Below, piece by piece: positions 15,170 through 23,916 of a stretch of 48,044 nucleotides of DNA. The position numbers and the translations under genes were made by a program. The notes below the pieces were generated by a model. It made no database searches, was not told the DNA's origin, and worked only from the letters and a program-made list of their open reading frames with translations. Positions within the stretch are counted from its first letter, which is position 1. Each line of letters opens with the position of its first letter. This stretch comes from Paenibacillus hemerocallicola (lineage in GTDB: Bacteria > Bacillota > Bacilli > Paenibacillales > NBRC-103111): the NCBI RefSeq assembly GCF_006265175.1, contig NZ_VDCQ01000065.1, positions 1-48,044 on the forward strand, written 5' to 3'.

Positions 15170-16996
15170 GTGGAGAAAGAGTCGCTTGACACGGTTAGGG
15201 ATGAACAGGTTCGCGTAACCGGACACAGCCGGTTGACCAGAAGGAAACTGCTGTCTTACTTGGCTGCCGGAGGAGCCGCGACCATTGCGGGGACAACCTT
15301 ACTGAATCAAAATGTGGGATTTGCCGAATGGAGGGGGACTGTTACCGAAAATGTGTACGGAACCATACCGCCCATCGGCAGCTTCATTGTCGATGTGACA
15401 GCCGCTCCTTACAATGCTTGCGGCGATGGCGCGACTGACGACACTTCGGCGATTCAAGCTGCCGTCACTGCCGCTGAGAACGGGATACTCGTCATACCGA
15501 AACCAGCAGCGAGCTATTTGATTTCGAGTACGATTGAACTGCCATCGAACATCATCGTGATCGGTATCGGCCATGCATCCATATGCTTGAAAGCGAACTC
15601 GAACTGCACGATGGTTCAACTCGACGGCAAGCAAAATGTAACCATTACAGGTTTGACTTTAGACGGGAATCGGGAAAATCAATCGAGCGACAACAGCAAT
15701 CCTTTCGATATGGCCGAAAGCCATCATGCCATTAAATTAATCAACTCCCGAAACGTGACGATTCGAGGGTGCAAGCTAACAAGCGCAAGCGGGGACGGAG
15801 CTGCGGTAGCTGGACAGTTTTTCGTGGTGGGAGAGGGAAATGTAAACCGGCAAATCACGATTGTCGACAATGAAATTCAAAATAACGGACGTAACGGGAT
15901 TTCGATTATTCATGCCGACGGCGTATGGATCAAAAATAATGAAATTCACGGCCATCATGCATGGGTATCGACATTAGGGGCCGGGATCGATATTGAGCCG
16001 AATCGTGGCATCAATCCGGGCGAGCAATGGATCGTGAGAAACGTTGCAGTGGAAAACAACATCCTTCATGATAACAACGTAGGAGGACAGATCATCGGAT
16101 GGGCCAATTCCGCCACTACGATCGTGGAGCACATTGCGTTCCGGAGCAACAGCATTTATCGAAATAATCACCGGACGGCGCCTGCCTCTTCCAAAGGACT
16201 GCTGGTCAAGGAGATAAATAATTCCGCTGGCGGCAAGTACTCCGATATTGTAATTGCGGATAACGACGTATACGAGAACGGGTTTGTCGAGGGCAATCCC
16301 GTATCCAATACGATCGGAATTCATCTCGATAAATGCAATGTGCCCCTATTTGTCCGGGAAAATCGAATTAGCGGATCGGGGATGGGAATCCAGCTCCACA
16401 CCGCTTCTTATGCCACTGCTCAAAACAACCATATTTACCGGTTTGGAAACGCTCAAGGCGGAAGCGGAATTACGATGTACGCAAGCGAATGGTGTTATCT
16501 TCTGGACAATCGAATCCATTCTCCTACGGCACTAAGCAATTTTTCAAGAGGGATTTCGATAACTGCGTTAACTTTACAACAAGTGTCTCGCAACCTGATC
16601 GTGATAGGCAATATAATTGGCGATTCGTCTAACAATATGAACGCGGCGATCGGGATGACCAGCAATAACATAGGGTGGTCCGTTTTCTCCGGCATCGCGC
16701 TTGATCGAAACGTTCTGTCGGGTTACGTGCATCTTCCTGTCAAATGCACGAACTGTTCGCTCCCGGCAATATCGAGTGTTGTCGGAAAACAGGTGTTGAA
16801 CGGGATTCAGTCCCACTATAGTGTGGCGGATGGCGAGTTTTTGCCTTATTATTCTGAGGCATCCATGTATGGTCCTTCGTCGGAGAGACCCGTAACAGGC
16901 CGGTACGTTCATATGTCGTGGTTTGACAATACGCTCGGCAAACCGATCTGGTGGAACGGTACCGCTTGGATCGATGCCGCCGGCACGGTATCCTAA
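15170..16996 (+). CDS. Tat-exported right-handed beta-helix protein (pectate-lyase-like)
   Basis: About 608 residues. A twin-arginine signal LTRRKLLSYLAAGG followed by a hydrophobic stretch predicts folded export by Tat. The mature part begins with DGATDDTSAIQAAV, the entry motif of pectate_lyase_3 / polygalacturonase-like helices, followed by many coils rich in N and G (ITIVDNEIQNNGRNGISI, WIKNNEIHG). The likely role is binding or cleaving an acidic plant polysaccharide outside the cell; catalytic residues cannot be assigned. The tail SMYGPSSERPVTGRYVHMSW resembles a carbohydrate/tail-spike C-terminal module. GTG 15170 is chosen over GTG 15161 because AGGGAG lies 8 nt before it. Last gene of the island operon. 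Confidence 0.75.
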   Translation: MEKESLDTVRDEQVRVTGHSRLTRRKLLSYLAAGGAATIAGTTLLNQNVGFAEWRGTVTENVYGTIPPIGSFIVDVTAAPYNACGDGATDDTSAIQAAVTAAENGILVIPKPAASYLISSTIELPSNIIVIGIGHASICLKANSNCTMVQLDGKQNVTITGLTLDGNRENQSSDNSNPFDMAESHHAIKLINSRNVTIRGCKLTSASGDGAAVAGQFFVVGEGNVNRQITIVDNEIQNNGRNGISIIHADGVWIKNNEIHGHHAWVSTLGAGIDIEPNRGINPGEQWIVRNVAVENNILHDNNVGGQIIGWANSATTIVEHIAFRSNSIYRNNHRTAPASSKGLLVKEINNSAGGKYSDIVIADNDVYENGFVEGNPVSNTIGIHLDKCNVPLFVRENRISGSGMGIQLHTASYATAQNNHIYRFGNAQGGSGITMYASEWCYLLDNRIHSPTALSNFSRGISITALTLQQVSRNLIVIGNIIGDSSNNMNAAIGMTSNNIGWSVFSGIALDRNVLSGYVHLPVKCTNCSLPAISSVVGKQVLNGIQSHYSVADGEFLPYYSEASMYGPSSERPVTGRYVHMSWFDNTLGKPIWWNGTAWIDAAGTVS

Positions 16997-17124
16997 TATT
17001 GCAAGATAGCCGACAGTTTGCCATCGCTTGTGCCCGAGAAATACACATGGCCATCCGAGCCTATGGCCAATGCCCAGACCGCGTCCGAACCGGGAAGATC
17101 GAACGAAAAGTGGATGCGGCCCTC
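16993..17124 (-). pseudogene. Beta-propeller protein C-terminal remnant
   Basis: The minus strand is open for about 60 codons ending at TAG 16993-16995, which overlaps the stop of the beta-helix gene. It reads GRIHFSFDLPG, SDAVWALAIGSDGHVYFS, GTSDGKLSAILQY: a propeller-blade pattern (WALAIGSDGHVYFSGTSDG) found in SMP-30/YVTN/PQQ-like proteins. The frame continues back through repeat element copy B and meets a stop, so no N-terminus remains. Confidence 0.45.
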
Positions 17125-17203
17125 GTCGAGGGACAAGAACTTGTATGCTTTGGAATTCGCGTAGTTCGCGGATTTTTTATTTTAAGGATATATGTTCTTG
17201 TCC
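17125..17203. repeat. Palindromic GGACAAGAAC element, copy B (right border of island)
   Basis: Same order and orientation as copy A: GTCGAGGGACAAGAAC, GTATGCTT, a hairpin TTCGCG-TAGTT-CGCGGA with TTTTTTATTTT, then AAGGATATATGTTCTTGTCC. The outer arms GGACAAGAAC / GTTCTTGTCC are inverted. The inner hairpin plus T-run could end transcription of the island operon. The rest of the gap to 17343 shows nothing. Confidence 0.65.
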
Positions 17204-17343
17204 ACTGCCCGGGGCCGTGTTGCCCCTATTCAACTATTGGCAGGATGGTTGATGTCTTATTCGTCAAATCACCGTTGAAGAGAGGTTGATATTATTCTTA
17301 ATTCTTATGGCTTAGGTATTCTCAATATTGTCCGCAGAAAAAG

Positions 17344-17937
17344 TTAATTTTTATATTTTAATATAAATACATTTTTGAATTCCTCAAGTATAGATGCTTT
17401 TACCGATATTTCTTGTAATTTTTCTATTTCAATGTTAGGAAGTCCACTTGCGTTGTTTGTAAACAATGCCAAGAATTCCAATGAGCCAATCGGCTTGTCA
17501 AATTTCATCAACTTACAAAATCGACCTATTTCGATTCCTAATTCATATGGGGGAATATTTATGCCCACCTGATGAAAAAGCCTGTCATATGTTTGACCTG
17601 AATTAATATCATGTACGATCGGCCCGTAATAATTTGTATATAACTCATTTTCATATGAGATAGCCTTATCCTGCATCGTTTCGAAAGCAATTCTTTTCAG
17701 CATGTTTACATAATTATCAAATTCTACGTTTGACAATATATCTTCAAAACGTGAAATGTTATGAAAATGAACATCAAAGCATCTTTCAGTCGATTTCCAT
17801 TCTTTAAATAATTCAGAATTGAGAATTAACAATTGTGTTTCTGTTGGACTTAAACCATCCTTTAAGTAGCCGATAGCCAATCTATCCAATTTATTAACAA
17901 GATCCCAGTCTGCATCAAATTTATTGTTTTGCTCCAA
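17344..17937 (-). CDS. Hypothetical protein
   Basis: About 197 residues, acidic, soluble, no motif I recognise. Predicted mostly helical, with a conserved-looking block YYGPIVHDINSGQTYDRLFHQVGI and a hydrophobic helix IGSLEFLALFTN. The frame opens at 17961, but the TATAAT-like box and GGAAGAGGGGGA ribosome site favour a TTG at 17937/17940. AT-rich compared with the island next to it, which suggests a different origin. Confidence 0.5.
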   Translation of the reverse strand: MEQNNKFDADWDLVNKLDRLAIGYLKDGLSPTETQLLILNSELFKEWKSTERCFDVHFHNISRFEDILSNVEFDNYVNMLKRIAFETMQDKAISYENELYTNYYGPIVHDINSGQTYDRLFHQVGINIPPYELGIEIGRFCKLMKFDKPIGSLEFLALFTNNASGLPNIEIEKLQEISVKASILEEFKNVFILKYKN

Positions 17938-18060
17938 CAATAATCCCCCTCTTCCTTCCAAATTATAACATGGGGTTGGTTTAGATGAGAATGAACTACA
18001 TAGATAATCAGTTGATGTAGCCAGGATTCACTTCGCTAAGAGGGACGAAAGCACCCTGAC

Positions 18061-18120
18061 AGCAGGCTGCCGGTGCATATTGGCAGCCTTCGCTGAACTA
18101 GCGGGCAGCATAGTTTTAAT
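18061..18120. repeat. Intergenic composite repeat copy 11
   Basis: Hairpin AGGCTGCCGGTG..TTGGCAGCCT followed by TCGCTGAACTAGCGGGCAGCATAGT. The repeat family resumes here after an 8.4-kb gap. The rest of 17962-18329 has no gene with a start and ribosome site. Confidence 0.6.
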
Positions 18121-18329
18121 CACAAAATTTAAGATATAGGTTATAATTGGAAGTAACGCAGAAAAAAAGTGGAATATAAATGCCATATTAACAGAATGCA
18201 TATGCAGCGCGACTTGTGGCGGAACTTGGCGTGGAGTTAGCGGATGAAATCCGATTGCTTTCGGAGCTATGTTTGGGAATATTTTTTGGCTAAATACGAT
18301 TTTTTTATAAATGGACACTGGAGGAAATT

Positions 18330-18821
18330 ATGGCCGCGAACCAATATTTTATGCCTACGAATTGGCGGATCAAGGGAGACATTTGGGAAGTTTATGAGAT
18401 TTGTTCAAATTTCAAGGATTACCAGCGTTGGTGGCCCGATGTGTACTTGAATATACAGGAGGCAGGAACGGACGAGGAGACGGGCAACGAGGTGTACGCT
18501 ATCCTTTCAAAGGCTAAGCTGCCGTACAAGCTGCGCTGGAAATCGTACAAAACGACCGAACATGCGCCGCACTCCTTGTCATTGAAGGCTTCAGGTGATA
18601 TGGTCGGCCACGGAACATGGAGGTTTGAGCAGGAGGGGGAATATGTAAACGTACAATTCGATTGGTATGTGAACGCCGAAAAGCCGATACTCAAATATTT
18701 GTCTCCGATTATGAAGCCGATGTTTCAGTCGAACCATTACTGGGCGATGGATAGAGGAAAGGAAAGCCTTGAACGGGAACTGGAGCGAAGGCGCAAAGTC
18801 GGAGTTTCCATCGTTAATTAG
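18330..18821 (+). CDS. SRPBCC (polyketide-cyclase-like) family protein
   Basis: A 163-residue helix-grip protein that binds a hydrophobic ligand in a central cavity. The family signature is the opening (WRIKGDIWEVYEICSNFKDYQRWWPDVY), followed by alternating strands (YKLRWKSYKTTEH, SLSLKASGDMVGHGTWRFEQEGEYVNVQFDW) and the long C-terminal helix ending RGKESLERELERRR. GGAGGAAATT precedes the ATG. The substrate is unknown. A recombinase 3' end begins 5 nt after its stop. Confidence 0.8.
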   Translation: MAANQYFMPTNWRIKGDIWEVYEICSNFKDYQRWWPDVYLNIQEAGTDEETGNEVYAILSKAKLPYKLRWKSYKTTEHAPHSLSLKASGDMVGHGTWRFEQEGEYVNVQFDWYVNAEKPILKYLSPIMKPMFQSNHYWAMDRGKESLERELERRRKVGVSIVN

Positions 18822-18825
18822 TTAG

Positions 18826-18885
18826 ATCTACACTCAGCTACGCGGGGAACGCCGACGGGAATTATATAGACGGTACTTTTAGGGG
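18826..18885 (+). pseudogene. Tyrosine recombinase 3' end, remnant 1
   Basis: Encodes IYTQLRGERRRELYRRYF then TAG, starting 5 nt after the SRPBCC stop. It aligns over 60 nt with the 3' end of the recombinase fragment at 25397-25456 (IYAQLRGERRRELYRSYF, TAGGGG after both). The IY.QL motif carries the catalytic Tyr of the integrase family. Nothing upstream of it remains. Confidence 0.65.
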
Positions 18886-18903
18886 CTATAGGCGGTGTGA
18901 CGA

Positions 18904-19669
18904 TTGAAAACCTTTACTATTGTGACGGTGCAATACAATTGCAGCATTCCCGATCAAAAGCTAAATATCGAGATTGGACTGCGGTATGTAAAAGAAGCAA
19001 GGGAGCTTGGGGCGGATATCGTTTTATTCCCTGAATGTTGGATAACGGCATACGCTTTTCCCGATATTGTTGAAACTGAACTCCCGGAAAATGAGATCGA
19101 GTGTCACCCAGAGTTCAAGGCATGGTATGCTGCAGCCATCGACGATAACAGTACGACGTTGCGCGCGTAAAGTGCATACTTGCGATTTTGCTGCTGAACG
19201 AATGCTTGAGAGCGGAACAGAGTTCAAGGTATGCGATTTTGACGGCGTCAAGATCGGCATCATGATTTGTTACGATCGGGAGTACCCCGAAAGCGCAAGG
19301 ATTCTCATGTTAAAAGGCGCAGAGATCATCTTGGTTCCCAATGATTGCGGAACCATGAAGCCCAGATTGCAGGCACTTTCCACAAGAGCGTTTGAAAACA
19401 TGGTTGGGATCGTTATGGCGAATCCACCTGGAGACAATGCTGGGTATTCATGTGCGTTTAGCCCAATCGTTTGGGATAGCGATGGTCGTTCGATCGATAA
19501 CACCTTGATGTTGGCAGACGAGAAGACGGAAGGGCTTTTCATCGCAGAATTTGATTTGGATGAATTACGGAATTATCGCAGTCGTGAAATGATGGGAAAC
19601 ACTTTTCGTAAAGTGAACGCCTATAAAGATTTACTTAGTGATCACGTAGAAGCTCCTTTTAAACGTTGA
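18904..19669 (+). pseudogene. Carbon-nitrogen hydrolase (nitrilase family), internally deleted
   Basis: The first frame (18904-19167, TTG start after GGCGGTGTGA) encodes the N-terminal part with catalytic Glu in LFPECW. It stops soon after DDNST. A second frame resumes with KVHTCDF, carrying the catalytic Lys, then MICYDREYPESA with the nucleophile Cys, and runs normally to 19669. Compared with intact relatives about 45 residues between the two parts are lost and the frame is shifted (junction about 19155-19172). All three catalytic residues survive but are not in one frame, so it should be inactive. Confidence 0.8.
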
Positions 19670-19674
19670 AAACC

Positions 19675-19770
19675 ATTGAACTAGCGGGACGCGATAGCTG
19701 AATAAAGACAACACGACGGCAGCCGGCAAGAATGATCGGCTGCCTTTGTTCACCTAACGGGCAGATTCGT
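19675..19770. repeat. Intergenic composite repeat copy 12 (full form)
   Basis: TTGAACTAGCGGGACGCGATAGCTGAA, hairpin GGCAGCCGGC..GATCGGCTGCC with TTTG, then TTCACCTAACGGGCAG. It is the textbook three-part copy. Confidence 0.65.
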
Positions 19771-19835
19771 GCAAACAAACCTAAATCTATATGTTAAAAT
19801 ATTACAAACCAAAACAATAATAGGAAGGTAACTAA

Positions 19836-20135
19836 ATGGATATTGAAAGGTTTAATAAACAAATAGAGTTTATTGTAGAAATTGACAAAATGAAGCAGAT
19901 ACTGAGGAATACTATTCTAATGGATGCTTCAAGGAAAGAGAACAGTGCAGAACATACATGGCATATGGCTGTAGGTGCAATGGTATTTTCCGAATATGCC
20001 AATGAGAGTAATTTGGATATGTTAAAGGTCTTTAAGATGATTTTGCTCCATGACATCGTTGAAATTGATGCTGGAGATACATTTGCTTATGGTAATGTCA
20101 ACTTGCGTTCGACCGGGAGCGTGACGAAATGCTGA
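19836..20135 (+). pseudogene. HD-domain phosphohydrolase, C-terminally truncated
   Basis: Ninety-nine residues in place of the usual roughly 190. The N-terminal half is the HD domain of YfbR/5'-nucleotidase-like enzymes: EHTWHMA and LLHDIVEIDAGDTFAYG give the H..HD metal site. After GDTFAYG (about 20093) the sequence departs from the family and stops. The missing part includes the distal Asp and substrate pocket. Ribosome site AGGAAGG upstream. No second half is found downstream; 20136-20225 is unassigned. Confidence 0.65.
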
Positions 20136-20225
20136 AGGGAAACAAGAAAAGAATGATTAGACCGTTCGCAATATTGCCCACCATAATAAAGCCACAAATT
20201 CATTCGAGTTTCAGGATTATAGCCA

Positions 20226-21194
20226 ATGCGATACGATCTTAATAGCGCAAGGGAATTGGCTATTCGCGTGTGTGTTGCTGCTGGTGCAAGCATGGCGGTG
20301 GCAATTTCTCTTGCTGAAGCAACTGTCGATGCAGAATGTTCAGGTCGGAGTTCGGTTGGATTTGCTCATCTTCCCGACTATCTGGAAGGCTTTTTATGCG
20401 GACGCATTTCTGGTACAGAAGAGCCAGCGCTTTTCTATCCAACCCCTACTCTCATTCAGGCCGACGCCAAGGGTGGTATCGCCCAACTTGGTTTCGATCG
20501 CGCTTTCGAGGAACTGCAAACACGGGCAAGCGCTTATGGCGTAACCGTATTTTCGTTAAAGAACAGCTATACTGCTGGAGAGCTGGGCTATTATGTCAGG
20601 CGGCTTGCCCATAAAGGATTGGTAGCTTTGGCTACAAGCAATGGACCTGCTTTAATGGCTGCGGGACAAAGTAAGGAGGCTGTCTATGGCACCAATCCTC
20701 TCGCATTTGCCGCGCCTGTCGATAACAGGGCTCCCTTGGTTTTTGATCAGGCATCTAGCGCCACAGCGTTTGTCAATATACGGAAAGCGGCAGAACGGGG
20801 AGAGATAATTCCCGAAGGCTGGGCCATCGATGGGAGGGGGCAAAGTACAAATGATTCACGTGAAGCGCTCAAGGGGGCTTTGCTTGCTTTTGGGGGATCA
20901 CGTGGTGCCAATATAGCTCTCATGGTTGAAATACTCGCCGCAGGTACGACGGGCGCAAATTGGTCGCTTGATGCTCCATCCTTTGATGAAGGGAGAAACT
21001 CGCCTGGTGTAGGCCTATTTATAGTGGCCCTAAACCCCGAACTACTCTCCCCCGGTTTTTCCACACGATTAGCGTCTCAAATCGAACGATTGTCCTCCAA
21101 AGGGATTTATATCCCAGGAGGAAGCTATATTAAGGATGAAATAGACATTCCATCTTTACTTGTTGCGACCCTTGAGGGGTATTGTTTCAAGTGA
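20226..21194 (+). CDS. Ldh-family oxidoreductase (malate/L-lactate/ureidoglycolate type)
   Basis: A 322-residue NAD(P)-dependent 2-hydroxyacid dehydrogenase of the Ldh2/YlbC/DlgD superfamily, distinct from classical LDH. N-terminal helical part (LAIRVCVAAGASMAVAISLAEATVDAECSGRSSVGFAHLPDY), then the conserved GTNPLAFAAP and GGSRGANIALMVEILAAG blocks with the C-terminal FFLAINP-like GVGLFIVALNP. The usual HG in the SHG loop reads SVG here, and the GHSNHFG-like loop reads KNSYTAGELGYY, so the active site may be altered. It could reduce oxaloacetate-like or diketo acids. The start has only AGGATT upstream. Confidence 0.72.
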   Translation: MRYDLNSARELAIRVCVAAGASMAVAISLAEATVDAECSGRSSVGFAHLPDYLEGFLCGRISGTEEPALFYPTPTLIQADAKGGIAQLGFDRAFEELQTRASAYGVTVFSLKNSYTAGELGYYVRRLAHKGLVALATSNGPALMAAGQSKEAVYGTNPLAFAAPVDNRAPLVFDQASSATAFVNIRKAAERGEIIPEGWAIDGRGQSTNDSREALKGALLAFGGSRGANIALMVEILAAGTTGANWSLDAPSFDEGRNSPGVGLFIVALNPELLSPGFSTRLASQIERLSSKGIYIPGGSYIKDEIDIPSLLVATLEGYCFK

Positions 21195-21283
21195 ACAAGT
21201 TTACCCCACATCGCTTTCGTGAAACGAGCGTCTTTAGAATTTATTCTGGGCATGCTGGGGACTTAAAAAGCATCAACTCCTAG
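21192..21283 (+). pseudogene. Possible tyrosine recombinase core remnant
   Basis: Open frame reading FTPHRFRETSVFRIYSGHAGDLKSINS then TAG. PHRFRET resembles the box II HxLRHT segment of tyrosine recombinases and GHAGDLKS the following loop. It is short and degraded; other explanations are possible. Confidence 0.3.
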
Positions 21284-21315
21284 AGACAAAGCGGCAACTC
21301 TAATCAGATGATTCA

Positions 21316-21408
21316 TTGAACTCCTAACGGAGGACTATAGTTCAATGAAACTCAATGGCAGCCGGCACTCGGCTGCCTATGGTATGAAGTAGCGGAGGAT
21401 AATTGAGC
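21316..21408. repeat. Intergenic composite repeat copy 13
   Basis: TTGAACTCCTAACGGAGGACTATAGTTCAA, hairpin GGCAGCCGGCACTCGGCTGCC (21357-21377), then a decayed second arm AGTAGCGGAGGATAATTGAG. The stretch between this and copy 14 has no supported gene. Confidence 0.6.
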
Positions 21409-21568
21409 CAGAGATACCGTATTGCTCTGATTAAAAAAGATTTAAGGGTGAAGTAGTGAAAAACTCAGGAACATTGAATTGGAGTACCCCTTCCATAAAA
21501 CAGATAAGATTCACAATGAAGAAGTGGTTATGCACTATTCAGTCGAATCTATGCCTGCAAAAAATGAC

Positions 21569-21662
21569 TAAACTAACGGGTAACGTTTGCTCAATAAACA
21601 CCTTCAAAGGCTGCCGGCATGATGGCAGCCTTTTCTCACCTAACGGGCAGCTATTTTTCAAT
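21569..21662. repeat. Intergenic composite repeat copy 14
   Basis: TAAACTAACGGGTAACGTTTGCTCAA, hairpin AAGGCTGCCGGCATGATGGCAGCCTT with TTCTCACC, then TAACGGGCAGC. Only 160 nt from copy 13, so a very short segment is enclosed between two copies. Confidence 0.6.
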
Positions 21663-21753
21663 AGCTCTTGTTTTTATGCTCGAGACAATGGTAACATTTT
21701 ATGGGAACATATGTTTGTTTTTTTGTATTTTCCAACGGATAGGGGGAATAGGC

Positions 21754-21885
21754 GTGGTTGAAATCATTGAAAAAGAGCAATTTTCGGTTATTGGAAAATT
21801 AGGAAAGGGGTTTGCTAATGAAGCTCCCCAATGGATACCATCATTATGGAGAGAAGCAAATAGTAACTTTATGGAGATAAGCACC
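21754..21885 (+). pseudogene. Effector-binding (GyrI-like) domain, N-terminal fragment
   Basis: From GTG 21754, with AGGGGG upstream, about 44 residues read VVEIIEKEQFSVIGKLGKGF..WIPSLWREANSNFMEIS, the start of a small GyrI-like/AraC effector-binding protein. After MEIS the family sequence is lost and the frame runs into the ribosome site of the next gene. Intact proteins have about 150 residues. Confidence 0.5.
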
Positions 21886-21941
21886 CTCGCCATCCATCAT
21901 CATGTGCAAGCGGCTCCCGTTTGTTTCGTTAAGGAGCCGAT

Positions 21942-23033
21942 GTGTACATGATCCAATTGACGAACCGCCAGGCACGGCAATTTCTGCTATTGAAGCACGG
22001 GCTGTTGGGCGAATATCAATTTACCGGAAAGCAGGGAGTATTGGATTTTGTGCGACAAGTCGGCTGTATTCAATACGATCCCATCGATGTTTGCGGAAAA
22101 AACGCCGAACTGGTGTTGCAGTCGCGAATCAAAGGGTTTACCAAGAACATGCTCGCCGAGTTGCTGTATCAAGATAGAAGCCTTGTCGATTATCCCGACA
22201 AGAATTTGGCCATTATCCCTGTCGAGGACTGGCCGTATTTTGAGCGGTACAGGCAGGCCGCCCGACAACATGCCAAGCGCTATCCCGAAATGGAAGCGTT
22301 GATAGAGCAAGTACGGGCTCACATCCAAAATCACGGAGCGCTAAGTTCGGATGATCTAAAATTGGATGGAAATTTCGCTTGGCAATCGGCCATCCACTGG
22401 AGCGGCGGAAACAATTCATCCCGATCGGTGCTGGAGCAGATGTACTCGACAGGCGAGTTGATTATACATCACAAAAAAGGAACGCGTAAATATTACGATA
22501 TCGCCGGGAAGTACATTCAGCCAAATCTGCTGAATGCGCCGGAGCCGCTGGAGGGCGAGCTTGAGCATCACAAGTGGCGGGTACTGCGTCGAATCGGCGC
22601 TGTTGGCCTTTTATGGAATCGCGCATCCGATGCCTGGCTGAACATATGGGGATTGAAAGCGGAGCAGCGCAACGAGGTTTTCCGCCAACTGTTGCACGAA
22701 GCTCGCATTGTTGCTGTTGCCGTGGAACAAATGAAGGATATACTGTACTGCCGCGCGGAGGACTTGCCGCTTATTGAAGCCGTTCTGCAAAATCCGGCGC
22801 CGAAATGGCGCTGCGAGCTGATTGCCCCACTAGATAATTTCATATGGGACAGAAAACTGATCAACGAATTGTTTGGATTCGATTACACATGGGAGATTTA
22901 CACGCCTGCAATCAAACGGAAATTCGGCTATTATGTGTTGCCTCTAATATACGGAGAAAGCCTCATCGGACGAGCCGAGGTAATCGCGGAGCGAAAAGCC
23001 GGGACGCTCGTTGTTAAAACGAGAACGACATAA
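21942..23033 (+). CDS. Winged-helix protein of the YcaQ/AlkZ family (HTH_42)
   Basis: A 363-residue protein of the crosslink-repair DNA glycosylase family YcaQ/AlkZ. Three winged-helix modules are expected. Visible landmarks are the N-terminal LTNRQARQFLLLKHGL, VGCIQYDPIDV, and the strongly conserved C-terminal APLDNFIWDRKLINELFGFDY followed by YVLPLIYG. Relatives unhook interstrand crosslinks or excise alkylated bases; many are uncharacterised. GTG 21942 has AAGGAG 5 nt upstream, and ATG 21948 is an alternative. The gene stands alone. Confidence 0.8.
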   Translation: MYMIQLTNRQARQFLLLKHGLLGEYQFTGKQGVLDFVRQVGCIQYDPIDVCGKNAELVLQSRIKGFTKNMLAELLYQDRSLVDYPDKNLAIIPVEDWPYFERYRQAARQHAKRYPEMEALIEQVRAHIQNHGALSSDDLKLDGNFAWQSAIHWSGGNNSSRSVLEQMYSTGELIIHHKKGTRKYYDIAGKYIQPNLLNAPEPLEGELEHHKWRVLRRIGAVGLLWNRASDAWLNIWGLKAEQRNEVFRQLLHEARIVAVAVEQMKDILYCRAEDLPLIEAVLQNPAPKWRCELIAPLDNFIWDRKLINELFGFDYTWEIYTPAIKRKFGYYVLPLIYGESLIGRAEVIAERKAGTLVVKTRTT

Positions 23034-23254
23034 AGCCAACAAAGCAATTGCGAACAGCCTTGAACAATTGTTTTCAAAATTTTGCATTATTCAACGGATG
23101 CGAGACGATTTCGACAGAGTCTATGAACTGATATTTCCAGTTCACCGGTAACATTTGCCGACAAGTTTCCGCGTACGAAACAGGTAAGCCGACGCGTCCG
23201 GTAGCGCCGTTGTATGTGTACATGAGTTTCTAGTGGGGGGTTCAAGCGCGGCGG

Positions 23255-23284
23255 GCTAAACTAACGGGCCAGAATAACGTAACG
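23255..23284. repeat. Intergenic repeat copy 15 (partial)
   Basis: GGGCTAAACTAACGGGCCAGAATAACG. The gap 23034-23344 holds no supported gene. Confidence 0.45.
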
Positions 23285-23344
23285 AACAGAAGTTGCCTGC
23301 GTCTAATAGCTGGTTGGAGAAATATGAAAGGAGTTGAATTTTGA

Positions 23345-23827
23345 ATGAGAAAGATGACAGCATCATTTTCACATAAGCCCGAAGGATACGAATGTCCATT
23401 TTGTCGTGTTTCGGGTATCGATCGACCTAACCAGGGAACAAAACAAAGGGATATCATCTATCAGAATGAAAAGGTAACGGCATTTATAGCGAGCAAATGG
23501 TGGCCAAACAATAAAGGACATGTTCTTGTTGTTCCTAATCAACATTTCGAGAACATCTTTGAACTCCCTGCGGATTACGCTGTTGAAATTCACCGCGCGG
23601 CTCAGCTTACAGCGTTTGCAATGAAAAGTACATATGGATGTGATGGGATTTCTACGCGGCAACATAATGAGCCTGCTGGCAATCAAGACGTGTGGCATTA
23701 TCATCTCCATGTTTACCCTAGATATGTGAATGATCAACTTTATCTGACAAAGGGTTCTCAGTCCGATCCAGATGAACGCTCTTTCTATGCTGATAAGTTG
23801 CGTTCTTGGATAAAGGAAAACATTTAA
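23345..23827 (+). CDS. HIT-family hydrolase
   Basis: A 160-residue histidine-triad protein that cleaves nucleoside phosphate bonds (e.g. AMP-lysine, ApnA). The triad HYHLHVYPRY lies near residue 117, preceded by GHVLVVPNQHFENIFELP and HNEPAGNQDVWH. An N-terminal C-x-x-C (ECPFCRV) fits a zinc-binding HIT subgroup. AAAGGAG precedes the ATG. Downstream, a 20-codon ORF with a strong GGAGGAG site (23844-23903, MITLVGDGPEI..) may be the cut-off start of another gene. Confidence 0.88.
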   Translation: MRKMTASFSHKPEGYECPFCRVSGIDRPNQGTKQRDIIYQNEKVTAFIASKWWPNNKGHVLVVPNQHFENIFELPADYAVEIHRAAQLTAFAMKSTYGCDGISTRQHNEPAGNQDVWHYHLHVYPRYVNDQLYLTKGSQSDPDERSFYADKLRSWIKENI

Positions 23828-23916
23828 GGTCTAGGAGGAGCGAATGATAACCCTAGTAGGAGATGGACCTGAGATTACGTGGGTCTTACTAGAGAAAAAA
23901 TAAGGTTCTCTCATTA

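Noticed and set aside
18143-18295. Short coding-like stretch reading AARLVAELGVELADEIRLLS
   Set aside because: Only about 33 codons between stops with no start; possible relic but too short to support.
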